Position numbers and translations under genes: made by a program
Source of the DNA: a virus
Length of the DNA stretch: 64,000 bases
IMG/VR virus record: IMGVR_UViG_3300031576_000023
Location: 1 to 64,000 of that record
Direction: 5' to 3' (one strand)
Notes under the pieces: model-generated
What the model was told of the DNA's origin: nothing
Databases searched by the model: none
The model's input: the letters and a program-made list of their open reading frames with translations, nothing else
In this document: piece after piece, positions 41,885-50,472 of the stretch
Layout: each line of letters opens with the position of its first letter
How positions within the stretch are numbered: the first letter of the stretch is position 1

Positions 41885-42934
41885 ATGAACGCGATGCTGC
41901 AAGTAGCTGACTGCGGGCCACTGGAAAGCCTGGCGACGATGTTCCGCGCGATCGGATGGGATTGCTTCGTGCCAGACGCGGGCTTGCGGGCGCGGCTCGT
42001 GGCGGCCGGCTGCGACACAGTCCTGGACCCGGAGTTTCTGTTCAGAGAGATGGGCTACGACCGTCCGCGCGGCGTCCAGCAAAGCGGAGACCTCGACAGC
42101 ATGGACCTGTACGTTGATGTCAAGGCGCAGCGCAACGCGGAAAAAGCCTGGAAGCTTCACCGGCGCTTCGAGGGTCGCACAATCTGGTATCGCATCAACG
42201 GCGGTCTGCCTGAAATAACTCCTCAAGGCGGGGACGAGCTGAACTTCAACTTTCCGATTATCACGCCGAACAGGTACTATCTCGACAGTCCCACGGCATA
42301 CAAGAACCACGTCGGCTCTCGGCGGGATGCGAACTGGGGTGGACTGGCCTACGTCATGTGGCCCCCTTTCGCGCGCGCCTCTGATTATTCTGTGCGCGCC
42401 CCGAATTACGACGGGTACTGCAATCCAGTCTGCTTGATCCACAACGTCACTGGCTGGGGGTACTCCGACCTCGTCGAGCCGCTTCGCCGAGAGGCCAGGC
42501 TGCTGTGCTTCGGGTCGCACGGCAGCCCGGACGGGCTTATCCCGCACAGCGGCGTCCCCGGACTTCTGGCCGCGGCGCTGTGCATGGTCCACCTCAAGAG
42601 CAACGACTGCCCAGGATACGCCCTCTACGAGGCCCTGCATGCCGGCTGCCCGCTGATCGTTCCGCGCAGACTGATAAAGCGCATGCGGATGGCAGACCTG
42701 CTGGTGGAAGGCGCGACGTGCCTCTGCTTCGACATCGAGGGAGATGAGCGCGGGTGCGGCGCCCTCGACGTCGCGGCCTGCGTCGCCGAGGTCCGCGCTG
42801 CCACCAAGCAACTCATGGACTCGGCAGAGAACGAGCGAATCGGGAATGCCGGGAAGCGCGCGCTGGCCGAGCTGATATGGAATCCAGAGCGCGACGCAGA
42901 GTCGTTCAAGGCGTTTTTGCGCAGATACGGTTGA
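41885..42934 (+). CDS. GT-B fold glycosyltransferase
   Basis: This 349-residue protein has the C-terminal donor-binding half of GT4-like enzymes: HLKSNDCPGYALYEALHAGC then PLIVPRR (about 238-264), which is the usual site of the conserved glutamate. The N-terminal half is divergent (YRINGGLPEITPQGGDELNF). Product and acceptor are unknown. It sits between two methyltransferases in one operon. Confidence 0.78.
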   Translation: MNAMLQVADCGPLESLATMFRAIGWDCFVPDAGLRARLVAAGCDTVLDPEFLFREMGYDRPRGVQQSGDLDSMDLYVDVKAQRNAEKAWKLHRRFEGRTIWYRINGGLPEITPQGGDELNFNFPIITPNRYYLDSPTAYKNHVGSRRDANWGGLAYVMWPPFARASDYSVRAPNYDGYCNPVCLIHNVTGWGYSDLVEPLRREARLLCFGSHGSPDGLIPHSGVPGLLAAALCMVHLKSNDCPGYALYEALHAGCPLIVPRRLIKRMRMADLLVEGATCLCFDIEGDERGCGALDVAACVAEVRAATKQLMDSAENERIGNAGKRALAELIWNPERDAESFKAFLRRYG

Positions 42935-42949
42935 TCCGGTGTACCGCTC

Positions 42950-43510
42950 ATGACCAGTTTCGAGGAAACCTGGAGCCTCCTGCCTGGGAACGGCTGGCTC
43001 GACCGCGACGAGGCCGAACTGCTATGGAACGCCGTCAAGCTCGAAGATGACGTGCTTGAGGCCGGGGTGTACTGGGGCAGGTCGGCCGTGCTGCTGGCGC
43101 ACCGGCTCGCGGAGGGTTCCGGCAAGTTCTGGCTCTGCGACCCGTTCATCGACGGCCACCACTTCGACACGCTGGCCGAGGGAGCGGTGGCGTGGCAGTG
43201 CGTCCTGGCAACTGTCGAGGACATCCTGCCGGCGGAGCGGCTCTGCCTCGTGCCGTGCTCCGAGAGCGATCTGCACGTCTTGGCTGCCGGGACCCTGCGG
43301 CCGGGCCTGGTTTACCTTGACGCAGACCACTCCTACGAGGCGACGAGCGCCGCGCTGGCTAGGTGGTCGCCGCTCGCTGGGGCCGTGGCGGCGCACGACT
43401 ACGCCGGGACCGGTGGCGGGGCCGAGGTCAAGCGCGCCGTTGACGAACTGCCTGGCTGGAGGATCAAACAGCGAGCGTCGCGGATGGTCGTGCTTGAAAG
43501 ACACGCATGA
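42950..43510 (+). CDS. SAM methyltransferase, Methyltransferase_24-like
   Basis: This 186-residue protein has a shortened class I fold: LEAGVYWGRSAVLLAHRLAE (about 36-55), FWLCDPF, then LVYLDADHSYEATSAALARW and AAHDYAGTGGGAEVKRAVDE. This is the pattern of cephalosporin hydroxylase-like or O-methyltransferase family 24 enzymes found in glycan clusters. It probably methylates a sugar hydroxyl. Its stop overlaps the dehydratase start. Confidence 0.82.
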   Translation: MTSFEETWSLLPGNGWLDRDEAELLWNAVKLEDDVLEAGVYWGRSAVLLAHRLAEGSGKFWLCDPFIDGHHFDTLAEGAVAWQCVLATVEDILPAERLCLVPCSESDLHVLAAGTLRPGLVYLDADHSYEATSAALARWSPLAGAVAAHDYAGTGGGAEVKRAVDELPGWRIKQRASRMVVLERHA

Positions 43511-44457
43511 GCAAGCGCGCGCTGATCACCGGCGTCTCCGGCCAGGACGGCTCGTACCTCGCCGAGTACCTGCTGGGGCTTGAGTACGAGGTCTACGGGC
43601 TCGTGCGGCCGCGCGCGTGCGCGACCAACCACAACCTCGCGGAATGCCGCAAGCACACGGGCTTCTGCGAGCTGGAAGGAGACCTACTCGACCAGCCGTC
43701 TCTGGACGCGGCAGTCCAGGGCGCGCGACCGCACGAAGTGTACAACCTCGCCGGCCACACCTTCGTGGGCAGTAGCTGGGACAGCCCGGAGCACGTTTTC
43801 CAGGTCAACGCCCTCGGCACGCTGCGAATGCTGCAGGCGGTCCAGCGGCACGCGCCGTCCGCGCGGTTCTACCAGGCCAGCACCTCCGAGATGTTTGGAA
43901 ACCAGCCGGCGCCGCAGAGCGAGGCCACGCCGTTCGTGCCGTGCAGCCCCTATGGAATCGCCAAGCTGGCAGCACACTGGTTCACGGTAGAGTTTCGCTC
44001 CCGAGGTCTGTGGGCCTGCTGCGGAATCGCGTTCAACCACGAGTCTGCGCGGCGCGGCGGCCAGTTTGTGACCGGCAAGCTAGCCAGCCACGCGGCGTTC
44101 AAGCAGGCCACCAACAGCAGCCAGAAGCTCCAGGTCGGCAACCTGCACGCCAGGCGGGACTGGGGCCACGCGCGCGACTATGTGCGAGCCATGCACGCGA
44201 TGATGCAGGCCAATGCGCCCACCGACTACGTCATCGGTACGGGAAGGTCGCTCTCCGTCTTGGAGTTCGCGGAACTCGTTGGCCTCGGTACTGACGACCT
44301 TGAAGTCACTAGCAAGCACATGCGCCCGACCGACATCGCCGAGCTCCGAGCCGACGCCAGCAAGATCAAGGCGGCGGTCGGCTGGTCGCCCAGCGTCGCC
44401 GTGGAGCAGCTCGCCGCCGAGATGCTTCGGCATCACGCCGACTGCTGGAAGCGATGA
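43507..44457 (+). CDS. gmd: GDP-mannose 4,6-dehydratase
   Basis: This 316-residue short-chain dehydrogenase converts GDP-mannose to GDP-4-keto-6-deoxymannose. The features are ITGVSGQDGSYLAEYLLG (NADP site, about 7-24), the catalytic STSEMFG segment, SPYGIAKLAAHW (YxxxK), FNHESARRGGQFVT and RDWGHARDYV. These distinguish Gmd from other epimerases. It is somewhat shorter than the usual 340-370 residues. With the aminotransferase at 45412 it would complete GDP-perosamine synthesis. Confidence 0.92.
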   Translation: MSKRALITGVSGQDGSYLAEYLLGLEYEVYGLVRPRACATNHNLAECRKHTGFCELEGDLLDQPSLDAAVQGARPHEVYNLAGHTFVGSSWDSPEHVFQVNALGTLRMLQAVQRHAPSARFYQASTSEMFGNQPAPQSEATPFVPCSPYGIAKLAAHWFTVEFRSRGLWACCGIAFNHESARRGGQFVTGKLASHAAFKQATNSSQKLQVGNLHARRDWGHARDYVRAMHAMMQANAPTDYVIGTGRSLSVLEFAELVGLGTDDLEVTSKHMRPTDIAELRADASKIKAAVGWSPSVAVEQLAAEMLRHHADCWKR

Positions 44458-45440
44458 AACTGGCCGTGCTCGGACGCGCCGACCCGACCGGCCTGGGCGC
44501 TATGACCGACGACTTCTGCCGCGCCATGGACCCCGATCTCGCCCTCGTCGTGGACTACTCCACCAGAGGCAAGACTGATCCAGGGCTGGTCCCCGGCAGC
44601 ATTGTACTGCCCCAGACTGAGCTTCGGTTCAGCGACTTCTGGGCCGAGATGCTGGCCGGCTACGACGCTCTCGTGGGCTTTGAGACGTTCTACGACGAGG
44701 CCGTCCTGCGCGGCGCCAAGCTGGCGGGATGCAAGACGATCCTGTTTCCGATGTGGGAGTGTACGCAGCCGTGGTGCGACGCCGCAGATGTGATGGTCTG
44801 CCTGAGCCCAGCCGACGAGGCGAGGTATCCGCGCGGGATCCCGATGCGGTGGGCCGTGGACCCCAGGCGGTTCCAGCCTCGCACTGACATATGTTGGCCG
44901 CCGAAACTGATCCAGCACAATGCCGGCACGCTCGGCCTGAACGGGAGGAACGGGACGGAGGAGTTCTTGCAGGCGGCCAGGTATCTCTCTGGAACTGGCG
45001 TCGCGGTGCTCGTGCGCGCACAGGAGCAGATTCCAACGGAGTGGCGGACGCCCGACGCCTACTATGCGGGCATGGTGGACCAGCGGGAGGACTTGTGGAG
45101 GGAGATGGACCTGTTCGTCTTTCCTCTGAAGATTCCTGGCCTTGCGTTGCCGCTAATCGAGGCCGCTGCCGTCGGCATCCCGACTCTGATCGTCGATATC
45201 GCTGAGCGACGCGACTACCACGCGGACTTTCGAGTCCCAATCGGCCGGACGTACCGCTGTCGGATCGGCGGTAACGAGGTCGAGTACCGCGCCGCGGACG
45301 TAGAGGCCCTGGGTAGGCGGATGCGGTCCATGGCGCTCGGGAACGTCCGCGTGCGAGTCCCGCCACATCCTCCGACGTGGCACAAGTTCAAGACACGGTG
45401 GCAGAACACCGTCACGCCACTGATCGGAAGAACGCCGTGA
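44454..45440 (+). CDS. GT-B fold glycosyltransferase
   Basis: This 328-residue protein has the layout of GT4-like transferases: N-terminal strand MKLAVLGRADPTGLGAM, a short NAGTLGLNGRNGTEEFLQAA (start of the donor half, about 155-174), and FVFPLKIPGLALPLIEAAAV then GIPTLIVD near 223-250. It is the last gene of the forward glycan operon. Its 3' end overlaps the convergent aminotransferase by 29 bases. Confidence 0.82.
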   Translation: MKLAVLGRADPTGLGAMTDDFCRAMDPDLALVVDYSTRGKTDPGLVPGSIVLPQTELRFSDFWAEMLAGYDALVGFETFYDEAVLRGAKLAGCKTILFPMWECTQPWCDAADVMVCLSPADEARYPRGIPMRWAVDPRRFQPRTDICWPPKLIQHNAGTLGLNGRNGTEEFLQAARYLSGTGVAVLVRAQEQIPTEWRTPDAYYAGMVDQREDLWREMDLFVFPLKIPGLALPLIEAAAVGIPTLIVDIAERRDYHADFRVPIGRTYRCRIGGNEVEYRAADVEALGRRMRSMALGNVRVRVPPHPPTWHKFKTRWQNTVTPLIGRTP

Positions 45441-46545
45441 TGACCTCGCACACGTAGTCAACCGCCCCATCCTCTAGCATCCCCTGGTACAGCGGCAGGT
45501 ATAAGCCGCGCGCAGATAGGTCGTCGGCGACGGGATAGTCGCACTCGCATGCGTAATGACGCAGGTGGTTCTGCCTGTGCATCGGCACGAAGTAGGTCCG
45601 TGTCTCAATCCCGTGGTGCGCCAGCTCGCTCCGCAGGTCGTCGCGCCAGAACGGCGCGTCGCGAGTCACCAGTAGCGGGAAGACCCACCAGACGCTTCCA
45701 GCAGGACGCGAGGGGAACTCGATCCAGCGCGTATGGCGTAGGTTGTCTCGATACGCGGCGGCGATCATCTCGCGCTCACTCAAGATCGCGCTAAGGCGCT
45801 TCGTCTGTGAGTAGCCGAGCGCAGCCTGCATGGCCGTCATGCGGTAGCCGTAGGCCAACTCAGTATGTCGAAAATGCTCGTCATTGCTGAAGGCGTGCGC
45901 TTGCAGTTTTCGCAGCCATATGGCACTTTCCAGGTCGCGACACACCACCATTCCGCCTTCGCCAGTGGTGATGATTTTGTTCCCGTAGAAACTGTACGTT
46001 GCCAGGCTGCATGTTGCCAGGTCGCGAAGCCCTGCCGTTGCGCCGTGCGCCTCGGAGTTGTCCAGGATCAACGGGCATCCTTGCGCATTCGCCACGACAG
46101 TAGCCTCGTCTGCCGGAACACCGTATAGCGCTACCGGCATGACGGCCGCTGGCCTATGCTCGCGAATCAGTTTGTCGAGCACCTTCGGGTCCATGTTGCC
46201 CGTTGCCGGCTCGCTGTCGCAAAATACAGGGATCGCCCCGCAGTAAAGCACGGCGTTGGCGCAGGCCACCATCGTTAGCACTGGCAGTATTACCCTGTCG
46301 CCAGGCCGGACCAACGCCGCTCGCAAGGCCAGATGCAGTGCTGTGGTTCCGCTGTTGCAGGCTACGCCGTGGGCATAACCGCTGGCCGCGGCGAACGCTC
46401 GCTCGAACTGTTCGACGTATGGACCGCCGCTGACCCAACCGTCCTTTAGGCACGCGGCAACGGCCTGCCTATCGTTAGCCGTGATCTTCGGCCTGGCGAC
46501 TGGTACGTACTTCTCAGCGCTAATGTTGACGATCGGGTCAGGCAT
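45412..46545 (-). CDS. DegT/DnrJ/EryC1 aminotransferase, GDP-perosamine synthase-like
   Basis: This 377-residue PLP enzyme should transaminate a 4-keto sugar nucleotide. The PLP lysine is K190 in SFYGNKIITTGEGG. D162 and the EAHGA segment bind the cofactor, and SGTTALHLAL binds phosphate. The C-terminus MHRQNHLR ... LYLPLYQGM is typical of RfbE/PerA. With Gmd encoded on the opposite strand next door, the likely product is GDP-perosamine. It is read with the early reverse genes, three bases after a 39-codon gene. Confidence 0.9.
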   Translation of the reverse strand: MPDPIVNISAEKYVPVARPKITANDRQAVAACLKDGWVSGGPYVEQFERAFAAASGYAHGVACNSGTTALHLALRAALVRPGDRVILPVLTMVACANAVLYCGAIPVFCDSEPATGNMDPKVLDKLIREHRPAAVMPVALYGVPADEATVVANAQGCPLILDNSEAHGATAGLRDLATCSLATYSFYGNKIITTGEGGMVVCRDLESAIWLRKLQAHAFSNDEHFRHTELAYGYRMTAMQAALGYSQTKRLSAILSEREMIAAAYRDNLRHTRWIEFPSRPAGSVWWVFPLLVTRDAPFWRDDLRSELAHHGIETRTYFVPMHRQNHLRHYACECDYPVADDLSARGLYLPLYQGMLEDGAVDYVCEVITAFFRSVA

Positions 46546-46548
46546 GTT

Positions 46549-46668
46549 TCAATCTGCCTCGCCGCAGAGAGGAATATGCCGTTCTCTCAGGCGTCGCAAC
46601 CGATAGCGATGCGCCGCAAGCTTCGGAGATTTGGCGGCCTTGGTAAGCAGATTGACAAATGTAGTCAT
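46549..46668 (-). CDS. small basic hypothetical protein
   Basis: This 39-residue, strongly basic peptide (AAHRYRLRRLRERHIPL) starts at ATG 46668 with AAGGAGA upstream. It ends three bases before the aminotransferase start and supplies its ribosome site (GAGG). Function is unknown. The good ribosome site and tight packing support it. Confidence 0.5.
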   Translation of the reverse strand: MTTFVNLLTKAAKSPKLAAHRYRLRRLRERHIPLCGEAD

Positions 46669-46696
46669 GGAATCTCCTTGTGTTACAAAACTGATG

Positions 46697-46864
46697 CTAA
46701 CTGCCGGTCGCCGCACCACGGGTCGAGCCGGCACAACTCTGGTTCATGTCGTGCACGACATTCTTCATGCAGGAATAACAGTACCGGCCGTCTCGTGTTA
46801 CTGCGATTTTCTCTCCGCATGCGCCGCATATTCCGTCTTTGCGAGCCTCCGGTAACTCACACAT
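46697..46864 (-). CDS. small zinc-ribbon protein
   Basis: This 55-residue protein has two cysteine pairs (CGACG at 13-16 and CYSC at 29-32), a classical zinc ribbon. The start overlaps the stop of the 46857-47504 gene by eight bases, so translation is coupled. It may bind nucleic acid or protein. Nothing more is known. Confidence 0.6.
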   Translation of the reverse strand: MCELPEARKDGICGACGEKIAVTRDGRYCYSCMKNVVHDMNQSCAGSTRGAATGS

Positions 46865-47504
46865 GGTAGTCAACCGCCACCAACATGGTATCGGGTGCCA
46901 GGGGTCGAATGAACCTTGCGTAGTACAGCTCCTGCCAGCGATCGTTTCTATCCTCGTCGAAGCTGACGATCTTTGCGTCGGTCTCCTTGCAGGTCACGAG
47001 GCACCGACCGGCGTACTCCATCCCCTTGTTCTCAGCCGTGATCTCGCACTCAGTCGCTGCTGTCATGCCGAAGAACCCGAGTCGTGCTTTCTCGTGCCAT
47101 ACTCGGTTTCTGAGAAACGCATAAGCTATGATAGGAGATTCGCGCGCTGTCCGATCCAGCAGCGATTCCAGGCTGTCAACGCCATCGAGACCATATAGGA
47201 AATGTTGCGTAACCTCATCCTTATGTAGCTCGCGCTCCCATGCTTTCCACAGTTTACGGGATCGTTCCAAGCTCGCCTCGTGGCACGCTTCCTCCGTCAG
47301 CTCTACGCGGCGCGCAGCGTTCTTGCCGAGCAGCGCCCCCTCGTACCTGCCACCAATCGTCCAATAGTCCCAGCGAGAGCCGTCCTTGAACCACTTGTCC
47401 TCTTCATCGAACGGGTCCATCTGATACCCAACGGCTTTCGCCAACTCGTCTGCTGACAGCGACACCGCTTGTTCCAGCGCGACAATAACAAGCCCGTGTG
47501 ACAT
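46857..47504 (-). CDS. hypothetical phage protein
   Basis: This 215-residue soluble protein contains DKWFKDGSRWDYWTIGGRYE (about 36-55), a tryptophan/glycine motif common in uncharacterised phage early proteins. The rest is mixed, with an acidic helical middle. AAGGAGAG lies upstream of ATG 47504. It sits in the reverse early operon. No enzyme motif is recognised. Confidence 0.7.
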   Translation of the reverse strand: MSHGLVIVALEQAVSLSADELAKAVGYQMDPFDEEDKWFKDGSRWDYWTIGGRYEGALLGKNAARRVELTEEACHEASLERSRKLWKAWERELHKDEVTQHFLYGLDGVDSLESLLDRTARESPIIAYAFLRNRVWHEKARLGFFGMTAATECEITAENKGMEYAGRCLVTCKETDAKIVSFDEDRNDRWQELYYARFIRPLAPDTMLVAVDYHV

Positions 47505-47525
47505 CGCGACTCTCCTTGTTTTATT

Positions 47526-47972
47526 CTAACAACTGGCTGATAGCTGCTGTACCGTTACTTCCACGCCTGCCGTCTCGCCGCCGGCCGCGACGAACTTGCT
47601 GCATACGAGTTTCGCTACGTGCGAGTCGTTGCTCCAGGCTAATCCGGTCAGCGCGTCGCAGGTGGACTTTGCAAGGTTGTCCAAGTCCTTCCCGCCTGCC
47701 AGCCATGCGCGCGGCGTCGCGCGTCTCTTCCAGCACATCGCTTGCGGTCGCGGGAACACGAACTCCAGAGTCACCGCGACCGGACCGGAGAACAGCCCCG
47801 CGCCGGATTGTTTCCAGGATAGCTGGACGGCAGCCTTGTAGGCGTTGACGGGGTGCTTCACTGGCGTGTAGTTCCTCGTGTACGCCTGGTTGCCGGTCGT
47901 GACGACGCGATATCGCTGGCGCGGCTGAGCCACCGGGACGCAGGGGACGCGGAAATTGACCGCTTGAACCAT
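47526..47972 (-). CDS. rusA: RusA-family Holliday junction resolvase
   Basis: This 148-residue protein has the RusA active-site block GKDLDNLAKSTCDALTGLAW then SNDSHVAKL (about 93-121), with the conserved acidic residues that bind magnesium. RusA dimers cut four-way junctions formed in phage recombination. Length is slightly above the family norm. It is grouped with the helicase and regulators in the reverse early operon. Confidence 0.85.
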   Translation of the reverse strand: MVQAVNFRVPCVPVAQPRQRYRVVTTGNQAYTRNYTPVKHPVNAYKAAVQLSWKQSGAGLFSGPVAVTLEFVFPRPQAMCWKRRATPRAWLAGGKDLDNLAKSTCDALTGLAWSNDSHVAKLVCSKFVAAGGETAGVEVTVQQLSASC

Positions 47973-47993
47973 CGCGCCACTCCGCCCTAGCCC

Positions 47994-48347
47994 TCACTTG
48001 TTACCGTCATAAGTAGCGCTCGCGGCTTTCTCGTCGTCGTGCACCGCCGATTCTTCGTCCTCGGCGGCCCGCGCGTACGCCTCATTGATCAACTCGCTGC
48101 CGACCACGTAGTACCCGCTGGCTGCCAGGGCCACGTCGAGCGCCGGCCACTTGCGCAGCTCAAGAATCTCGTCGCCCTCATGGGCCACGACGTTTCCGTC
48201 CGCGCTCGCCTTCAGGCCACGCGAAGTGCGGGCCACGCGGCGAAACCAGCCGGGCTGGCCCTCCACGACGTACAGCCGCTTGCCGGTAAATCCGTCGCTG
48301 TCGCACGCTGTTACCAACCCGATCATCGTCGCCTCTGGGATCATCAT
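47994..48347 (-). CDS. hypothetical protein
   Basis: This 117-residue protein has a beta N-terminal half (KRLYVVEGQPGWFRRVA) and an acidic C-terminal tail (AEDEESAVHDDEKAAS). Two ATGs in a row (48347, 48344) follow AAGGAGA. The start overlaps the previous stop by four bases. It probably interacts with protein or DNA. Function is unknown. Confidence 0.6.
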   Translation of the reverse strand: MMIPEATMIGLVTACDSDGFTGKRLYVVEGQPGWFRRVARTSRGLKASADGNVVAHEGDEILELRKWPALDVALAASGYYVVGSELINEAYARAAEDEESAVHDDEKAASATYDGNK

Positions 48348-48820
48348 GCAGTCTCCTTGCGTCTTTGTGACTTGCCCGCTTTTAGGCGTGTCAATCGCGT
48401 GCCTTTAATCACCTGGAAAATGCGCTGCCTGGTAACGCCAGTCGCGTCCGCTATCGCCTGGTAGGTGGCGCCGCCACGGCGCATTTGTTCGGCGACGCCG
48501 CGCCATGCGGCAGTCCGTCTGACGGTCGCGGCGCTCATGACGCCAAGCCGCTTAATGTTGCACAGCCAGCACGTCTTCTTCGCCGCACTAGTCTTTGTTC
48601 GTTCGCATGCGTACCGCCTGGCGGCTTTCACGCAGGCGGCGCACAGCCAGCGCTTGCGTAGCTTGCGAACGCCTGCCCTGCGCGCCGCCCGAACTACCTT
48701 GCTAAGAACTACATTGTTAACCTGCACCGCCTTGTCGCTGAACTCCTCATGGTGCCCGCACGCCTGGCAGATGACGGTTAGAGTAATCAGTCGCGGCGGT
48801 AGACGATGGTTTGTATCCAT
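48344..48820 (-). CDS. zinc-binding HTH DNA-binding protein
   Basis: This 158-residue protein starts at ATG 48820, where a promoter motif ends seven bases upstream. It has cysteine pairs CQACG, CAAC and CWLC (about 22-90) and a C-terminal helix-turn-helix (GGATYQAIADATGVTRQRIF then QVIKG, about 118-142). The latter resembles sigma region 4 or resolvase-type HTH. A regulator of early genes is likely. Its promoter belongs to the shared phage class, so it may be autoregulated. Confidence 0.7.
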   Translation of the reverse strand: MDTNHRLPPRLITLTVICQACGHHEEFSDKAVQVNNVVLSKVVRAARRAGVRKLRKRWLCAACVKAARRYACERTKTSAAKKTCWLCNIKRLGVMSAATVRRTAAWRGVAEQMRRGGATYQAIADATGVTRQRIFQVIKGTRLTRLKAGKSQRRKETA

Positions 48821-48827
48821 GCCCGGT

Positions 48828-48858
48828 ATTTTACCGGTTGGGCGCAAGGCTGTTGGGC
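48828..48858 (-). promoter_or_regulatory. phage promoter motif, copy A
   Basis: On the reverse strand GCCCAACAG (48850-48858) is followed by 14 bases and GGTAAAAT (48828-48835). The ATG of the HTH gene lies seven bases later, which implies a leaderless message. It is one of five copies in 48.8-56.5 kb. Confidence 0.75.
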
Positions 48859-48864
48859 GAAACT

Positions 48865-50244
48865 TCAAGGCCGAAAGCAAGCAAACCGCAGGCGTTCCGC
48901 AGCCCTGGTAGCGGCTGTGTAAGACCAGCGAACCTGGTCCCAGAGGATGTTCTTCTGCTCCAGGACGGCAACCTTGTCCCACTCGCTGCCCTGCGCCTTG
49001 TGACACGTAATGCAGTAGGCGTACTCGACTGGAATTTCATTCCGGCTCTTGATAGCAAACGTCTCGTCCGTCGTGATTCCGTTCGAGCGCCCGAGGCAGG
49101 TCGTGTTCAGCTTGCACAGCCCCATGTCTCGCCCGTCGTCTCCGACGCAGCGCGCCTCAACGACGTCCCTTTCCTCCTTGACGATTTCTACGACTTCGAG
49201 CTGCATCCCGTTGAACACGCCAAGGCGCGTGTCGTTCGCCAATACCATGAGGCGCTCACCTGGCTCTAGTAGCCCGCGCCGGCCCTTGAGGGACCGGACC
49301 GCCTCGTTGGTTCTCACGCGCGTCGCGTTCCGCCCGCAGATCAACTGGTCGGCCCAGCCGTAGGACTCCTCGAATGACTCCGGCGGTACGACGTCGACTT
49401 CGCCCTTCGTGCCGTATTTGTATGGCCTGCGCTGACGGAGCACCGTCGCGAACTCAATGATGGCGGACTGCTCTTCCTGCCTGTGAATTTCCTGGAGCAC
49501 GATATCGGGGTCTTTCATCAGGCGCGGATCGTCCCCGATAGGTTCGAGCTGGCCGCAGTCCCCGCACACTACGACCGGCAAGCGGAACGAGCGCAGGTCC
49601 TTCCACAGCTCGGTGGAAACCATCGAGCCTTCGTCCAGCAACACCCAGTCGCATTCCAGGCTGCGGCGCCTCGTGAATGCGCCGTCGTTCCAGGTATAGA
49701 TCAGGCTGTGCATGGTGCTGACGGCGCCGCTGATGCCCTTGCGCCGCAGGACGTGTACGGCCTTGCCGGTAAAGGCGCAGGCAGCTCCGCCGGGCACGGC
49801 AGCGAAGATCGCCCTGGCGACCGACGTCTTACCGGTCCCGGCGTAGCCGCCGATCCGAAAAAGCTGCTGGCCTTTGCGCACGCTGGCGACCGCCATCTCG
49901 ATCGCCCGCTCCTGCTCGTCTGTATAGCAAAGTCCAGGAGCCGCTGGCCGCTTGGCTGGCACGCCCTTCGGGAGCGGGATGCCTCTGGCCGCCAGGAGCT
50001 GCCTGGCGGCCAAGATCAAGCTGTTCAGCTCTCGCTCTTTCGTCGTGGGGGCCAGACCGGCGTCCGCGATTTCCTGTACAGTCCGCTTTGCCGCGAACTT
50101 GAGGAGCGTCTTGGGCCTCAACTCACCGAGGCGCCGGCTGCCGGCCAGCCCGGCCGGAAAACTCTCCAGCATGGCAAGGTGTCCGCCCTTACCTCCCCGC
50201 TTGGAGTGGCAGACGCCCTGCCGACCTTCTTTTCTCCTTCGCAT
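48865..50244 (-). CDS. RecD/Dda-like SF1B DNA helicase
   Basis: This 459-residue motor has all SF1 motifs: GYAGTGKTS (Walker A, about 134-142), LLDEGSMV (motif II), CGDCGQLEPIG (motif III), CHKAQGSEWDKVAV (motif V) and SYTAATRAAERLRF (motif VI). It should unwind DNA 5' to 3' in replication or recombination. The N-terminal ~100 residues contain a helical DNA-binding segment. ATG 50244 lies six bases after a -10 box. ATG 50172, after GGGGAGG, is a good alternative start giving 435 residues. Confidence 0.9.
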   Translation of the reverse strand: MRRRKEGRQGVCHSKRGGKGGHLAMLESFPAGLAGSRRLGELRPKTLLKFAAKRTVQEIADAGLAPTTKERELNSLILAARQLLAARGIPLPKGVPAKRPAAPGLCYTDEQERAIEMAVASVRKGQQLFRIGGYAGTGKTSVARAIFAAVPGGAACAFTGKAVHVLRRKGISGAVSTMHSLIYTWNDGAFTRRRSLECDWVLLDEGSMVSTELWKDLRSFRLPVVVCGDCGQLEPIGDDPRLMKDPDIVLQEIHRQEEQSAIIEFATVLRQRRPYKYGTKGEVDVVPPESFEESYGWADQLICGRNATRVRTNEAVRSLKGRRGLLEPGERLMVLANDTRLGVFNGMQLEVVEIVKEERDVVEARCVGDDGRDMGLCKLNTTCLGRSNGITTDETFAIKSRNEIPVEYAYCITCHKAQGSEWDKVAVLEQKNILWDQVRWSYTAATRAAERLRFACFRP

Positions 50245-50250
50245 TGCCTT

Positions 50251-50281
50251 AATTTACCGCGCGAGGACCGGCCTGTTGGGC
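50251..50281 (-). promoter_or_regulatory. phage promoter motif, copy E
   Basis: On the reverse strand GCCCAACAG (50273-50281) is followed by 14 bases and GGTAAATT (50251-50258). It drives the reverse early operon starting with the helicase. Confidence 0.75.
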
Positions 50282-50385
50282 AAACTGCCGTCTTTTACGC
50301 CTGTTTTTAGCTGATTGCCAGGCCGGCTGCCCTATGCCCAGGATTGCGGTTTACTTTCGGCCGCCAACACGGTAACGTTTACCCG

Positions 50386-50406
50386 CCGGCCGCGAACGGC
50401 GGCCGG
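50386..50406. repeat. 8-bp inverted repeat
   Basis: CCGGCCGC and GCGGCCGG pair perfectly around GAACG. There is no U-run on either side. It may be a protein-binding palindrome or structural hairpin. Confidence 0.5.
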
Positions 50407-50445
50407 GGCTGAGATGGGTTGATATGCAAAAGCGATCAACAAAAC

Positions 50446-50472
50446 GAGCCGGCGCAACAGCTACGCCGGCTC
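50446..50472. repeat. 9-bp hairpin in the control region
   Basis: GAGCCGGCG (50446-50454) pairs perfectly with CGCCGGCTC (50464-50472). AAAAC lies before it and TCATGTCTTTG after it, so it could serve as a weak bidirectional terminator. Confidence 0.5.

Noticed and set aside
45549-46453. Open frames opposite the aminotransferase
   Set aside because: They are shadows of a clearly conserved reverse gene and lack any family features.
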